Of a DNA stretch of 64,000 nt, positions 1-8,320 are shown piece after piece. The stretch's first letter is position 1. Each line of letters opens with the position of its first letter. A program made the translations under genes and the position numbers. The notes under the pieces are model-generated. The model was not told where the DNA came from, searched no databases, and worked only from the letters and a program-made list of their open reading frames with translations. This DNA comes from Streptomyces sp. NBC_01788 (GTDB taxonomy: Bacteria; Actinomycetota; Actinomycetes; Streptomycetales; Streptomycetaceae): the NCBI RefSeq assembly GCF_035917575.1, contig NZ_CP109090.1:5208001-5272000 (forward strand). The letters run 5' to 3'.

Positions 1-1047
1 CTGCCCGCGGGCGCTGCCGTGCTCGCCTTCTGCCTGGTGCTGACGGCTCTGGACGGCGGGGTCCTCGCGCTGGCGGAGCACGTGCCGGCGCGGCGGGCGT
101 GGCAGGGGCTGCTGGCACGGTCGCTGGCGCCCGTCGCGGTGCACGGGCTCGCCGGGCTGATGATGGCCGTGCTGTGGGTCAGCCCCTACGGTCCCGTCGC
201 CGCGCTGCTCGTCCTGCTGCCGATGTGCGTCTCCGGCTGGGTGTACGCCCAGTACCACCGCGAGCGGTCCGCGCACCGGGCCACCATCCGCGCGCTGGTG
301 CAGGCCGTCGACATCAAGGACGGCTACACGCGGGGGCACAGCGAGCGGGTGGGGCAGGCCTCCATGCTGATCGCGCGCGAGCTGGGCATGGACGACGAGC
401 GGGTCGAGGTGCTGCGGTTCGCCGGCATCCTGCACGACGTGGGCAAGCTGGGCGTGCCCACCCGGCTGCTGCGCAAGGACGGGCCGCTGACCCCCGAGGA
501 GCGGCGCGTGATCGAGCTGCACCCCGAGTACGGGCACGAGATGGTGCGCGGGATCTCCTTCCTCGGCGAGGCCCGCTCGGCGATCCTGCACCACCACGAG
601 CGGCTCGACGGAGGCGGCTACCCGTACGGGCTGACGGGCGGTCAGATCCCCGAGTGCGCACGGGTGGTGGCCGTCGCGGACGCCTTCGACGCGATGACGT
701 CCACCCGGTCCTACCGGCGGGCCCGGCCGGTGGCCGCCGCGCTGGCGGAGCTGGAGCGCTGCGCGGGAACCCAGTTCGACCCGCGGATGGTCACGGCGCT
801 GGTCCGGGCCCTGGACCGGTACGGCTGGCACCCGGCGGTCACCGCGCAGGACGGTACGCCCGTCGCCCCGCCCGCACCCTTCCGCGCCGTCTCCGGCACC
901 TCCGGCCCGGCCTCGGCGGCTCCCGGCGGCGCGGACGGCACGCCCGCCGTCCCTTCGGACGCGGCATCCGGCGGGGCGAGCGGGCCGGCGGTGCCGTACG
1001 CCACCGAGGACGGCGACCTCGGCGGCCGGCCGGAAGCCCGTCGATGA
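1..1047 (+). CDS. HD-GYP domain membrane protein (5' end outside window)
   Basis: The reading frame is open from the first base, so the true start lies upstream. The visible N-terminal part is hydrophobic with at least two membrane segments (about residues 1-18 and 42-72 counted from nt 19). It is followed by a complete HD-GYP phosphodiesterase domain: HSERV, the HDVGK metal-binding pair, the second-half histidines in ILHHHER, then GGGYPYGL as the GYP signature, and DAFDAMTS. HD-GYP domains of this type hydrolyse cyclic di-GMP at the membrane. The last 60 or so residues are a low-complexity Ala/Pro/Gly tail. Its stop overlaps the ATG of the next gene (ATGA), so the two HD proteins are probably co-translated. 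Family assignment is strong; the substrate is inferred from the motif. Confidence 0.85.
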   Translation: MPAGAAVLAFCLVLTALDGGVLALAEHVPARRAWQGLLARSLAPVAVHGLAGLMMAVLWVSPYGPVAALLVLLPMCVSGWVYAQYHRERSAHRATIRALVQAVDIKDGYTRGHSERVGQASMLIARELGMDDERVEVLRFAGILHDVGKLGVPTRLLRKDGPLTPEERRVIELHPEYGHEMVRGISFLGEARSAILHHHERLDGGGYPYGLTGGQIPECARVVAVADAFDAMTSTRSYRRARPVAAALAELERCAGTQFDPRMVTALVRALDRYGWHPAVTAQDGTPVAPPAPFRAVSGTSGPASAAPGGADGTPAVPSDAASGGASGPAVPYATEDGDLGGRPEARR

Positions 1048-2330
1048 GCAGACCCCTCCTGCTGCTCCTCATCCGCGGCTCGGCGGTCCTGGTCGCCCTG
1101 CTGTCCCTCACCGTCACCCTGTGGACCGGCCTGGAGGAGCGCGGGGCCGCCCTCGCCTTCGGGGCGCTGGTCCTCGTCGGCGAGCTGACCCGGTGGACCG
1201 GGTCCGAGTCCCGGGAGGCCGCGCCGCTCGGCGCCGCCGGGGCGCTGTCGTACGCGCTGCTGGGCGCGGACGCCGGCCGGCCCAGTCACCACGGCGCCTG
1301 CCAGGTCGTCGCCGTGGTGATCGCCGCCTGCCTCCTGGGCGGCGTGCCGCACATCGCGCGCGGTCGCGGACCGACGCTCGACCACCTGGCGCGGCGGATC
1401 CTCACCGTCGCCTTCGCCGCCGTCTGCTTCCAACCCCTCTACGGCGAAGGGGCGTTCGAGGACTGGGTCGGTCCGGCGTACGCGCTGCTGCTGCTCGCGC
1501 TCCTGGTGCTCACCGCGCTGTGCGGCGCCGTGCTCGCCGCCGCGCAGGCGCACGGGCGCACCCGGTGGCCGTTCGGGCCGCTGCTGCGGGAGGAGCTGCG
1601 GGGCCTGCGCGGGATCGGTTCGGCGGTGTGCGCGACCGGCGCGGTGATGGCCCTCGCCGTCGCCGTGGCCGGGTTGTGGGCGCTGCCCGTGTTCTCGCTG
1701 CCGCTGCTGCTCACCCAGCTTTCCCTCGGACGGTACGCGGCCGTGCGCAGGACCTACCGGCAGACCATCGCCTCCCTGGCCCGGGCCACCGAGGTGGCCG
1801 GGTACACCCCGGCCGGGCACGCCCGGCGGGTGGCCGCGCTCAGCCGGGCCGTGGGCCGGGACCTGGGCCTCGCCGAACCGGAGCTGACCGTCCTGGAGCA
1901 CGCGGCCCTGATGCACGACATCGGGCAGCTCAGCCTGGTCGATCCGGTGCCCGCCGGGGCCACCGCGGGGCTGCCCGCCGAGGAGCAGCGGCGGATCGCG
2001 CTGCTCGGCGGGGCCGTGGTGCGGCAGACCGGGGTCGACGCCCGGGTCGCGGTGGTGGTGGAGCGGCAGGCCGACCCCTGCCGGGAGCAGCCGCTGCCCG
2101 CGCGGATCGTGCGGGCCGTCAACGCCTACGAGGAGAAGGTGCGCGACGCCGGGCCCGGCGGTCCGCTCAAGGCCCTGGAGGCGCTGCGGCTGGCGGGAGC
2201 CGGCGCGTACGCCCCCGAGGTGGTCGAGTCGCTGGGCCGGGTGCTGTCGCGGGACAGCCTGTCCCTGCCCGCCCGGGGTCTTTCGTTCGGCTCAGCCCGG
2301 CAGGATCCAAACGAGAGGCCCTTGGGGTAA
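1044..2330 (+). CDS. Degenerate HD-domain membrane protein
   Basis: 428 aa, starting at the ATG that overlaps the upstream stop. The N-terminal half has about six hydrophobic segments. The C-terminal half resembles the preceding HD-GYP protein, with HARRVAALSR and MHDIGQ retaining an HD pair. The GGGYP signature and the HHHER cluster are lost (VVVERQADP replaces them), so phosphodiesterase activity is doubtful. It may be a regulatory partner of the active protein encoded immediately upstream. The final residues, GLSFGSARQDPNERPLG, are encoded by a 46-bp miniature inverted repeat, so the native C-terminus has probably been replaced or extended. Confidence 0.8.
   Translation: MSRPLLLLLIRGSAVLVALLSLTVTLWTGLEERGAALAFGALVLVGELTRWTGSESREAAPLGAAGALSYALLGADAGRPSHHGACQVVAVVIAACLLGGVPHIARGRGPTLDHLARRILTVAFAAVCFQPLYGEGAFEDWVGPAYALLLLALLVLTALCGAVLAAAQAHGRTRWPFGPLLREELRGLRGIGSAVCATGAVMALAVAVAGLWALPVFSLPLLLTQLSLGRYAAVRRTYRQTIASLARATEVAGYTPAGHARRVAALSRAVGRDLGLAEPELTVLEHAALMHDIGQLSLVDPVPAGATAGLPAEEQRRIALLGGAVVRQTGVDARVAVVVERQADPCREQPLPARIVRAVNAYEEKVRDAGPGGPLKALEALRLAGAGAYAPEVVESLGRVLSRDSLSLPARGLSFGSARQDPNERPLG
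2276..2321. repeat. Core-less miniature inverted repeat inside a coding end
   Basis: The left arm GGGTCTTTCGTTCGGCTC and right arm GATCCAAACGAGAGGCCC form an imperfect inverted repeat separated by about 10 bp. The same two ends bound the 227-bp element at 12511-12737, but here no core lies between them. The repeat supplies the last codons of the degenerate HD protein. Confidence 0.75.
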
Positions 2331-2435
2331 CCCATGGGTAATGAGCGTCCCTCCAGTCGTACGTGGTTGGATGCGAATGAGAGGGTGTCCGGGGGCAGAA
2401 GCCGGCCCACTCGACGGAACTGGCAGGCGGGAATC

Positions 2436-3416
2436 GTGAGGATCTTCGGCAAGGGACGGCACCGGCCCTCCGCCTCCTGGCGGCAGGCCACCGACCGGGC
2501 GTTCACGCTGATCGGCGACGGCCGGTACGAGGACGCGGGTGCGCTGCTGACACGCGCCGCCGATCTGGAGCCCTGGCTGGCCGAGTCCTGGTTCAACCTC
2601 GCCCTGCTGCACAAGTTCCGCCACGACTGGGAACAGGCGAGGGCGGCGGGCCTGCGGGCCGTGGCCCTGCTGGAGAGGGAGAGCGGGGCGCCCGACTGGT
2701 GGAACGTCGGCATCGCCGCCACCGCCCTCCAGGACTGGCCGCTGGCCCGGCGGGCGTGGCAGGCGTACGGGCTGAAGGTGCCCGGAGGCGCGGCCGCCGC
2801 CGGGGAGCCGGTGGGCATGGAGCTGGGCAGCGCGGCCGTGCGGCTGTCGCCGGAGGGCGAGGCCGAGGTGGTCTGGGGCAGACGTCTTGATCCGGCCCGG
2901 ATCGAGGTGCTGTCCATTCCGCTGCCCTCCTCGGGGCGGCGCTGGGGCGAGGTCGTGCTGCACGACGGCGTGCCCCACGGGGAACGGACCACCGCGGCGG
3001 GGCACACCTACCCGGTGTTCGACGAGATCGAGCTGTGGGCGCCCTCCCCGGTGCCGACCTGGGTGGTCCTGCTGGAGGCCGCGACCGAGGCCGACCGGGA
3101 CGCGCTGGAGCAGCTCGCCGCCGACGCCGGTTTCGCAGCCGAGGACTGGTCGTCGTCCGTGCGGCTGCTGTGCCGGATGTGCTCGGAGTCGCGGATGCCG
3201 TCCGACGAGGGCGACGGTGTGCACCTCGACCCGCACGACCACAGCGAGCCGGGGCACCCCGGACCGCTCGGGCACCGCACCGACGGGCAGCTGTGGGTGC
3301 CGGAGCGTGAGTGCGGAGTGGCCGCTCCGGCGGCCCTGGTCCGCGGGCTGCTGGACGGGTGGGTGGCCGACAGCCCGGACTCGCGGGACTGGCGGGACCT
3401 GGAAGAGGTCTGTTGA
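2436..3416 (+). CDS. Tetratricopeptide repeat protein
   Basis: 326 aa from GTG 2436, chosen because AGGCGGGA precedes it and because the in-frame upstream stretch overlaps repeat-derived sequence. Residues about 10-110 hold TPR-like helices, for example the stretch around AFTLIGDGRYEDAGALL and SWFNLALLHKFRHDWEQA. The C-terminal two thirds is unlike any enzyme I recognise. It contains CRMCSESRMPSDE, a possible metal-binding cysteine pair. No signal peptide or membrane segment is visible. It follows the HD pair and precedes deformylase, but the gaps do not prove an operon. Probably a cytoplasmic scaffold; function unknown. Confidence 0.75.
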   Translation: MRIFGKGRHRPSASWRQATDRAFTLIGDGRYEDAGALLTRAADLEPWLAESWFNLALLHKFRHDWEQARAAGLRAVALLERESGAPDWWNVGIAATALQDWPLARRAWQAYGLKVPGGAAAAGEPVGMELGSAAVRLSPEGEAEVVWGRRLDPARIEVLSIPLPSSGRRWGEVVLHDGVPHGERTTAAGHTYPVFDEIELWAPSPVPTWVVLLEAATEADRDALEQLAADAGFAAEDWSSSVRLLCRMCSESRMPSDEGDGVHLDPHDHSEPGHPGPLGHRTDGQLWVPERECGVAAPAALVRGLLDGWVADSPDSRDWRDLEEVC

Positions 3417-3578
3417 GGACGCCGGTCCGCCCCGGGCCCGGGAGCGGGCCCGCCGTGGCCGGCCGGTCCTCCCGGCGGCGCCTCCGACCGGACACTCGCC
3501 GGTCCGGTCGGAGGCGCGGGCCCCGTACCCTGTAGCAGGACTCACTCCCCGTTCTTGTCAGGAAGGCGTACGTCGGTC

Positions 3579-4229
3579 ATGGCGCAGCAGGACACCGATC
3601 AGCAGCACGCGGGCGTGCTCCCCGTCGACGACGAGGGGTACGTCGTCGACTCGGCGGACGGCGAGGCGCGCGAGACGGCCTGGCGTGAGCGCGGCACCTC
3701 CCGGCCCATCACGGTCGTGGGGAACCCCGTGCTGCACAAGGAGTGCAGGGACGTCACGGACTTCGGCGAGGAGCTCCAGCAGCTCGTCGCCGACATGTTC
3801 GCCAGCCAGCACACCGCCGAGGGCGTGGGCCTGGCCGCCAACCAGATCGGCGTGGACCAGAAGGTCTTCGTCTACGACTGCCCGGACGACGAGGGCGTCC
3901 GGCACGTGGGGGTCGTCTGCAACCCCCGGCTGGTGGAGCTGCCCGCCGAGCGGCGCCGGCTGGACGACAGCAACGAGGGCTGCCTGTCCGTGCCCACGGC
4001 CTACGCGCCGCTCGCCCGCCCCGACTACGCCGAGGTCACCGGGCAGGACGAGCAGGGCAACCCGGTCAAGGTGCGGGGCACCGGCTACTTCGCGCGGTGC
4101 CTCCAGCACGAGACGGACCACCTCTACGGCTACCTCTACATCGACCGGCTCTCCAAGCGCGAGCGCAAGGACGCGCTGCGGCAGATGGCCGAGAACGAGC
4201 CGCGCTACCCCGTGGTCGCCAACGACTGA
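3579..4229 (+). CDS. def: Peptide deformylase
   Basis: 216 aa; removes the N-formyl group from nascent proteins. All three family motifs are present: [10 protein letters not shown] (about residues 82-91), EGCLSVP with metal ligand Cys135, and QHETDH with His177, catalytic Glu178 and His181. An N-terminal extension of about 40 acidic residues precedes the catalytic domain. ATG 3579 follows AGGAAGG. A strong terminator lies just downstream, so the gene closes its transcription unit. Streptomyces usually carries several deformylase copies; which paralogue this is cannot be told from the sequence alone. Confidence 0.95.
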   Translation: MAQQDTDQQHAGVLPVDDEGYVVDSADGEARETAWRERGTSRPITVVGNPVLHKECRDVTDFGEELQQLVADMFASQHTAEGVGLAANQIGVDQKVFVYDCPDDEGVRHVGVVCNPRLVELPAERRRLDDSNEGCLSVPTAYAPLARPDYAEVTGQDEQGNPVKVRGTGYFARCLQHETDHLYGYLYIDRLSKRERKDALRQMAENEPRYPVVAND

Positions 4230-4278
4230 GCAACGCCGGTTCCCTCGCTGCCCGTTGGGGCGCGAGGGACTCGCGCGC

Positions 4279-4313
4279 ACGGCGCCCGACCGGAACATCC
4301 GGTCGGGCGCCGT
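4279..4313 (+). terminator. Terminator hairpin after def
   Basis: A 16-bp stem (ACGGCGCCCGACCGGA paired with its complement) around a 3-nt loop, followed by a short T-containing tail. It lies 50 bp past the def stop. Confidence 0.8.
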
Positions 4314-4337
4314 ACTTGTGTCCGCCGCCATTCGATC

Positions 4338-4377
4338 CCTTGTGCGCTTCTACTGATTGGTAATCAGTCACACAAGG
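4338..4377. promoter_or_regulatory. Nested palindrome upstream of terpene synthase
   Basis: The inner perfect inverted repeat ACTGATTGGTAATCAGT (4352-4368, 7-bp arms, 3-bp centre) is flanked by CCTTGTG and CACAAGG. It is A/T-rich for this genome and lies 162 bp before the epi-isozizaene synthase start. The shape suits a TetR- or MarR-type operator. The 216 bp between def's terminator and the synthase contain nothing else I can name. Confidence 0.45.
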
Positions 4378-4529
4378 GGAGATACACGGCATCCGGTGGT
4401 GGTCAAGGGAGCAAATCCATTCCCAGAACGGTCAGTTGTGGTGCTGAATGGGGGTGCGGGATACGCGACGGCGTGCGCCCGGCACGACGGAAGGGGTGTA
4501 CGCCACCGGCGGCTGAGAGGGGTTTGTCC

Positions 4530-5615
4530 GTGCCAGCTTTCCCATACAGCACCACATCGACAACGACAGCGGTCCCAGTCCCACCATCGCTCGCACTTCC
4601 GGTGATCGAGGCCGAGTTCCCCAGGCAGTTGCACGAGTATTGGCCCCAACTCCAGGAGAAGACACGCGGCTGGCTGCTGGAAAAGCGGCTCATGCCGGCG
4701 GACAAGGTCGAGGAACACGCCGACAGCCTCTGCTACACCGACCTCATGGCGGGGTACTACATCGGCGCCCCCGACGAGGTGCTCCAGGCCATAGCGGACT
4801 TCAGTGCGTGGTTCTTCCTCTGGGACGACCGCCAGGACCGCGACGTCGTCCACGGCCGGCCCGCAGCCTGGGAGCGGCTGTGCCGTGCGTTGCACACGGC
4901 CCTGGACTCCCCCCAGGACCACCTGCATCACCAGGACCCCCTGGTCGCGGGGTTCGCGGACAGCGTGCTGCGGTTCTACTCCTTCCCGTCGGCCCGGTGG
5001 AACGCCCGCTTCGCGCGGCACTTCCACGCTGTCATCGACGCGTACGACCGGGAGTTCCGCAACCGCACCGGGGACGTCGTGCCCACGGTCGAGGAATATC
5101 TCGCGCTGCGCCGGTTCACCTTCGCCCACTGGATCTGGACCGACCTGCTGGAGCCGAGCGCCGGCTGTGAACTCCCGGACACTGTCCGGAAGAATCCCGC
5201 GTATCGGCGTCCGGCACTGCTCAGTCAGGAATTCGCTGCCTGGTACAACGATCTGTGCTCCCTGCCCAAGGAATTGGCGGGCGACGAGGTGCACAATCTT
5301 GGAATCAGTCTCGTCAAACACGACGGACTGAGCCTGGAGGAGGCAATCGCGGACATGCGCGGGCGCATCGAGGAATGCGTATCCGGATTCCTGGCCGCGG
5401 AACAGGAGGGATTGACTTTCGCCGACGGCCTCGCGGACGGCACGGTGCGCGGAAAGGAACTGAGCGCCGCCGTACGGACCTGCGTCGGCAATATGCGGAA
5501 CTGGTTCAGTTCCGTCTACTGGTTCCACCACGAATCCGGCCGGTACATGGTCGACAACTGGGAGGACCCGGCCACACCCCCCTACGTCGAAAGCGAAGGG
5601 GAAGGTGGGAAATGA
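4530..5615 (+). CDS. cyc1: Epi-isozizaene synthase (sesquiterpene cyclase)
   Basis: 361 aa class I terpene cyclase converting farnesyl diphosphate to epi-isozizaene, the tricyclic precursor of albaflavenone. The first metal-binding motif is DDRQD (Asp99-Asp103) and the NSE triad is N240DLCSLPKE with Asn240, Ser244 and Glu248. These positions match the numbering I remember for the S. coelicolor enzyme, where the first motif reads DDRHD. GTG 4530 is preceded by GAGAGGGG; an in-frame ATG at 4473 would add residues not expected for the family. The stop overlaps the P450 start (ATGA), indicating translational coupling. Codons in 5170-5470 use more A/T third bases than neighbouring housekeeping genes. 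Confidence 0.95.
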   Translation: MPAFPYSTTSTTTAVPVPPSLALPVIEAEFPRQLHEYWPQLQEKTRGWLLEKRLMPADKVEEHADSLCYTDLMAGYYIGAPDEVLQAIADFSAWFFLWDDRQDRDVVHGRPAAWERLCRALHTALDSPQDHLHHQDPLVAGFADSVLRFYSFPSARWNARFARHFHAVIDAYDREFRNRTGDVVPTVEEYLALRRFTFAHWIWTDLLEPSAGCELPDTVRKNPAYRRPALLSQEFAAWYNDLCSLPKELAGDEVHNLGISLVKHDGLSLEEAIADMRGRIEECVSGFLAAEQEGLTFADGLADGTVRGKELSAAVRTCVGNMRNWFSSVYWFHHESGRYMVDNWEDPATPPYVESEGEGGK

Positions 5616-6985
5616 CCGCCGAATCAGTGCAGCCGGAAGCCCGGCAGGACGCTCCGGGACCGCACGAGCCACCGGTGGCCGGGGGCGGGGTGCCGCTTCT
5701 CGGCCACGGTCTGAGGCTGGTCCGCGATCCGCTGGCCTTCATGTCCCAGCTTCGCGACCACGGAGACGTCGTCCGGATCAGGCTCGGCCCGAAGACGGTG
5801 TACGCCGTCACCACGCCCGCCCTCACCGGGGCGCTGGCCCTCAGCCCCGACTACATCATCTCCGGCCCGCTGTGGGAGTCCCTGGAGGGCCTGGTCGGCA
5901 AGGAGGGGGTGGCCACCTCCAACGGCCCGCTGCACCGGCGCCAGCGCCGCACCATCCAGCCCGCCTTCCGGCTCGACGCGATCCCCGCCTACGGGCCGGT
6001 CATGGAGGAGGAGGCGCACGCGCTGACCGAGCGCTGGCAGCCCGGGGAGACCATCGACTGCGCCTCGGAGGCCTTCCGGATCGCCGTGCGCATCGCGGCC
6101 CGCTGCCTGCTGCGCGGCGCGTACATGGACGAGTGCGCCGACCGGTTGTGCGAGGCGCTGGCCACCGTCTTCCGCGGCATGTACCAGCGGATGGTGGTGC
6201 CGCTCGGACCGCTGTACCGGCTGCCGCTGCCGGCCAACCGCGCGTTCAACCGCGCGCTCGCCGATCTGCATCTCCTCGTCGACGAGATCACCGCCGAACG
6301 CCGGGCGTCCGGCCGGAATCCGGACGATTTGCTGACGGCATTGCTGACGGCGAAGGACGACAATGGCGAGCCGATCGGGGAACAGGAGATCCACGACCAG
6401 GTGGTCGCGATACTCACCCCGGGCAGCGAAACGGTGGGCGCCACGATCATGTGGCTGCTCCGGGTGCTCGCGATACATCCGGAACACGGCGACCGGATCC
6501 GTGCGGAGGTCGAATCCGTGACCGGCGGCCGCCCCGTCGGATTCGACGACGTCCGCAGGCTCACGCACACCAACAATGTCATCGTGGAGACGATGCGTTT
6601 GCGTCCGGCCGTATGGGTATTGACGCGGCGGGCGGTGGCCGAAACCGAACTCGGCGGCTATCGCATTCCGGCTGGTGCGGACATCATCTACAGCCCGTAC
6701 GCGGTCCAGCGTGACCGGCGCTCGTATCCGGACAATCTGGAGTTCGACCCCGATCGCTGGCTCCCCGAACGCGCCAAGGACTTACCGAAATATGCCATGA
6801 GCCCGTTCGGAGTGGGTAACCGGAAGTGCCCGAGTGACCATTTCTCGATGGCACTTCTCAGTCTCTTCACCGCCACGGTGGCGACGAGGTTCCGCTTCGA
6901 GGAGGCCCCCGGCTCGGACGGCACGCCACGGGTCGGCATCACCCTGCGCCCGCAGAAGATGATGGTGCGGCCGGTGCTCAGGTGA
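5612..6985 (+). CDS. cyp170A1: Cytochrome P450 CYP170A1-type, albaflavenone synthase
   Basis: 457 aa. In the characterised pathway this P450 oxidises epi-isozizaene twice to albaflavenone. The ExxR motif is E326TMR329. The heme loop is [11 protein letters not shown] with Cys406 as thiolate ligand; the usual Gly two residues after Cys is Ser. CYP170A1 of S. coelicolor is reported to moonlight as a farnesene synthase, and the acidic motif DDNGE (249-253) seen here could serve that role (inference). Leu391 is encoded by TTA (6782-6784), so translation should need the bldA tRNA and be development-dependent. A convergent regulator gene begins 21 bp after its stop. Confidence 0.93.
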   Translation: MTAESVQPEARQDAPGPHEPPVAGGGVPLLGHGLRLVRDPLAFMSQLRDHGDVVRIRLGPKTVYAVTTPALTGALALSPDYIISGPLWESLEGLVGKEGVATSNGPLHRRQRRTIQPAFRLDAIPAYGPVMEEEAHALTERWQPGETIDCASEAFRIAVRIAARCLLRGAYMDECADRLCEALATVFRGMYQRMVVPLGPLYRLPLPANRAFNRALADLHLLVDEITAERRASGRNPDDLLTALLTAKDDNGEPIGEQEIHDQVVAILTPGSETVGATIMWLLRVLAIHPEHGDRIRAEVESVTGGRPVGFDDVRRLTHTNNVIVETMRLRPAVWVLTRRAVAETELGGYRIPAGADIIYSPYAVQRDRRSYPDNLEFDPDRWLPERAKDLPKYAMSPFGVGNRKCPSDHFSMALLSLFTATVATRFRFEEAPGSDGTPRVGITLRPQKMMVRPVLR

Positions 6986-7006
6986 CCTGAGCGGCGCGGC
7001 GCGCGT

Positions 7007-7972
7007 TCAGGCGGCCTGCGGGCCCCGGAACGCGCGCCGGTAGGCGTTCGGGGTGGTGTCCAGCGCGCGGACGAACTGGTGCCGCAGCGCCGACGCGGTC
7101 CCGAACCCCGTACGGTCCGCGATCGTGTCCATGGTCTCGTCCGTCCCCTCCAGCAACCGCTGCGCCAGCAGCACGCGTTGGCGCAGGAGCCAGCGGTACG
7201 GAGTGGTGCCCGTCTCCTGCTGGAAGCGGCGGGCGAAGGTCCGCGGCGACATATGGGCGCGGGTGGCGAGCTGCTCGACGGTGACCTCCTGGTCCAGGTG
7301 CTCCTCCATCCAGACCAGCACCTCGCCGACCGTGTCGCAGGAGGACTTCGGCAGCGGCCGCTCGACGTACTGGGCCTGCCCGCCGTCGCGGTGCGGGGGC
7401 ACCACCATCCGCCGGGCGATCCGGTTGGCCACCTCCGGGCCCTGTTCCTTGCGCACGATGTGCAGACAGGCGTCGATGCCGGAGGCGGTGCCGGCCGAGG
7501 TGATCACCGGGTCCGCGTCCACGTACAGCACGTCCGGCTCGACCATCGCCCGCGGGAAGCGCCGGGCCAGCTCGTCCGCGTGCCTCCAGTGCGCCGCGCA
7601 GCGCCGCCCGTCCAGCAGACCGGCGGCGCCCAGCACGAAGACGCCCGAGCAGACGCTGAGCACCCGCGCGCCCCGGTCCACCGCCCGGCGCAGCGCGTCG
7701 AGCAGCTCGGGCGGGTAGCCGCGGGAGGCGACGGCGTCGGCGGCCGGCACCGTGATCAGGTCGGCCTCCTCCAGCCGGTCCAGGCCGTGCGGGATCCGGA
7801 GGGTGAGGCCGGGGACATGGGTGTGCAGCTCCGGGCCCTCCGCGGAGACGACCGAGAAGTCGTACACCGGCAGTCCCTCGTCACTGCGGTCGAGTCCGAA
7901 CACCTCGCAGATCACGCCGAGCTCGAAGGGGTGCACTCCGTCCAGCAGCACGGTGACCACGTTCTTCAGCAT
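7007..7972 (-). CDS. nrdS: AraC-family regulator with DJ-1/PfpI-like domain (NrdS)
   Basis: 321 aa from ATG 7972. The N-terminal half is a DJ-1/PfpI-like fold (LLDGVHPFELG, then VLSVCSGVFVLGAAGLLDGR around the nucleophile-elbow cysteine). The C-terminal 100 residues are two AraC HTH motifs (LATRAHMSPRTFARRFQQET and DRTGFGTASALRHQF). In S. coelicolor this gene is nrdS, the third gene of nrdABS; it is not required for reductase activity and its exact role is unsettled. An in-frame start at 8029 would add 19 residues. The 260-bp gap to nrdB holds a possible opposite-strand ORF, so nrdS may also have its own promoter. Confidence 0.85.
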   Translation of the reverse strand: MLKNVVTVLLDGVHPFELGVICEVFGLDRSDEGLPVYDFSVVSAEGPELHTHVPGLTLRIPHGLDRLEEADLITVPAADAVASRGYPPELLDALRRAVDRGARVLSVCSGVFVLGAAGLLDGRRCAAHWRHADELARRFPRAMVEPDVLYVDADPVITSAGTASGIDACLHIVRKEQGPEVANRIARRMVVPPHRDGGQAQYVERPLPKSSCDTVGEVLVWMEEHLDQEVTVEQLATRAHMSPRTFARRFQQETGTTPYRWLLRQRVLLAQRLLEGTDETMDTIADRTGFGTASALRHQFVRALDTTPNAYRRAFRGPQAA

Positions 7973-8056
7973 GGTTCCAGTGTGCCCCCGTGGTGGCAGG
8001 ATTTTGAAGGTGTACGGCAGTCCTGCCACTCACGGTAAGGAGCTTCCGGCCCCACA

Positions 8057-8320
8057 GTGGTGTCCATGACTACGACACAGCTGCAAGGCCTGATCTCGAT
8101 GGTCGCCGTCCTGGGGCTCCTGGTCCTCATGGTCCTGCCGTCCGTGATCGGCATCGTCCACGACCGACGCGCCGACCGCCAGATTCGTCAGGCCCAACAG
8201 GACCGGGAGGCCAGGGAGAACCGCGACGAGGCTCAGAAGTCCTCGTCCAGGTCGACGGTGCCCTCCACCGCCACCTGGTACGCCGACGGGCGCCGCTCGA
8301 AGAAGTTGGTCAGTTCCTGA
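8057..8320 (+). CDS. Possible small single-span membrane protein
   Basis: 87 codons from GTG 8057, or 84 from ATG 8066. AAGGAG lies at 8037-8042, better spaced for 8057. A hydrophobic segment (residues about 12-35, LISMVAVLGLLVLMVLPSVI) is followed by a highly charged basic/acidic stretch (HDRRADRQIRQAQQDREARE), typical of small actinobacterial membrane proteins. The last 29 codons overlap the 3' end of nrdB on the other strand and read like out-of-frame sequence. The gene diverges from nrdS and converges on nrdB. Function unknown; it might be a fortuitous ORF. Confidence 0.5.
   Translation: MVSMTTTQLQGLISMVAVLGLLVLMVLPSVIGIVHDRRADRQIRQAQQDREARENRDEAQKSSSRSTVPSTATWYADGRRSKKLVSS

Noticed and set aside
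99..1043. Long open frame fused in front of the second HD protein
   Set aside because: The part before 1044 is an out-of-frame reading of the first HD-GYP gene (Arg/Gly/Ala-rich). The real start is the overlapping ATG 1044.
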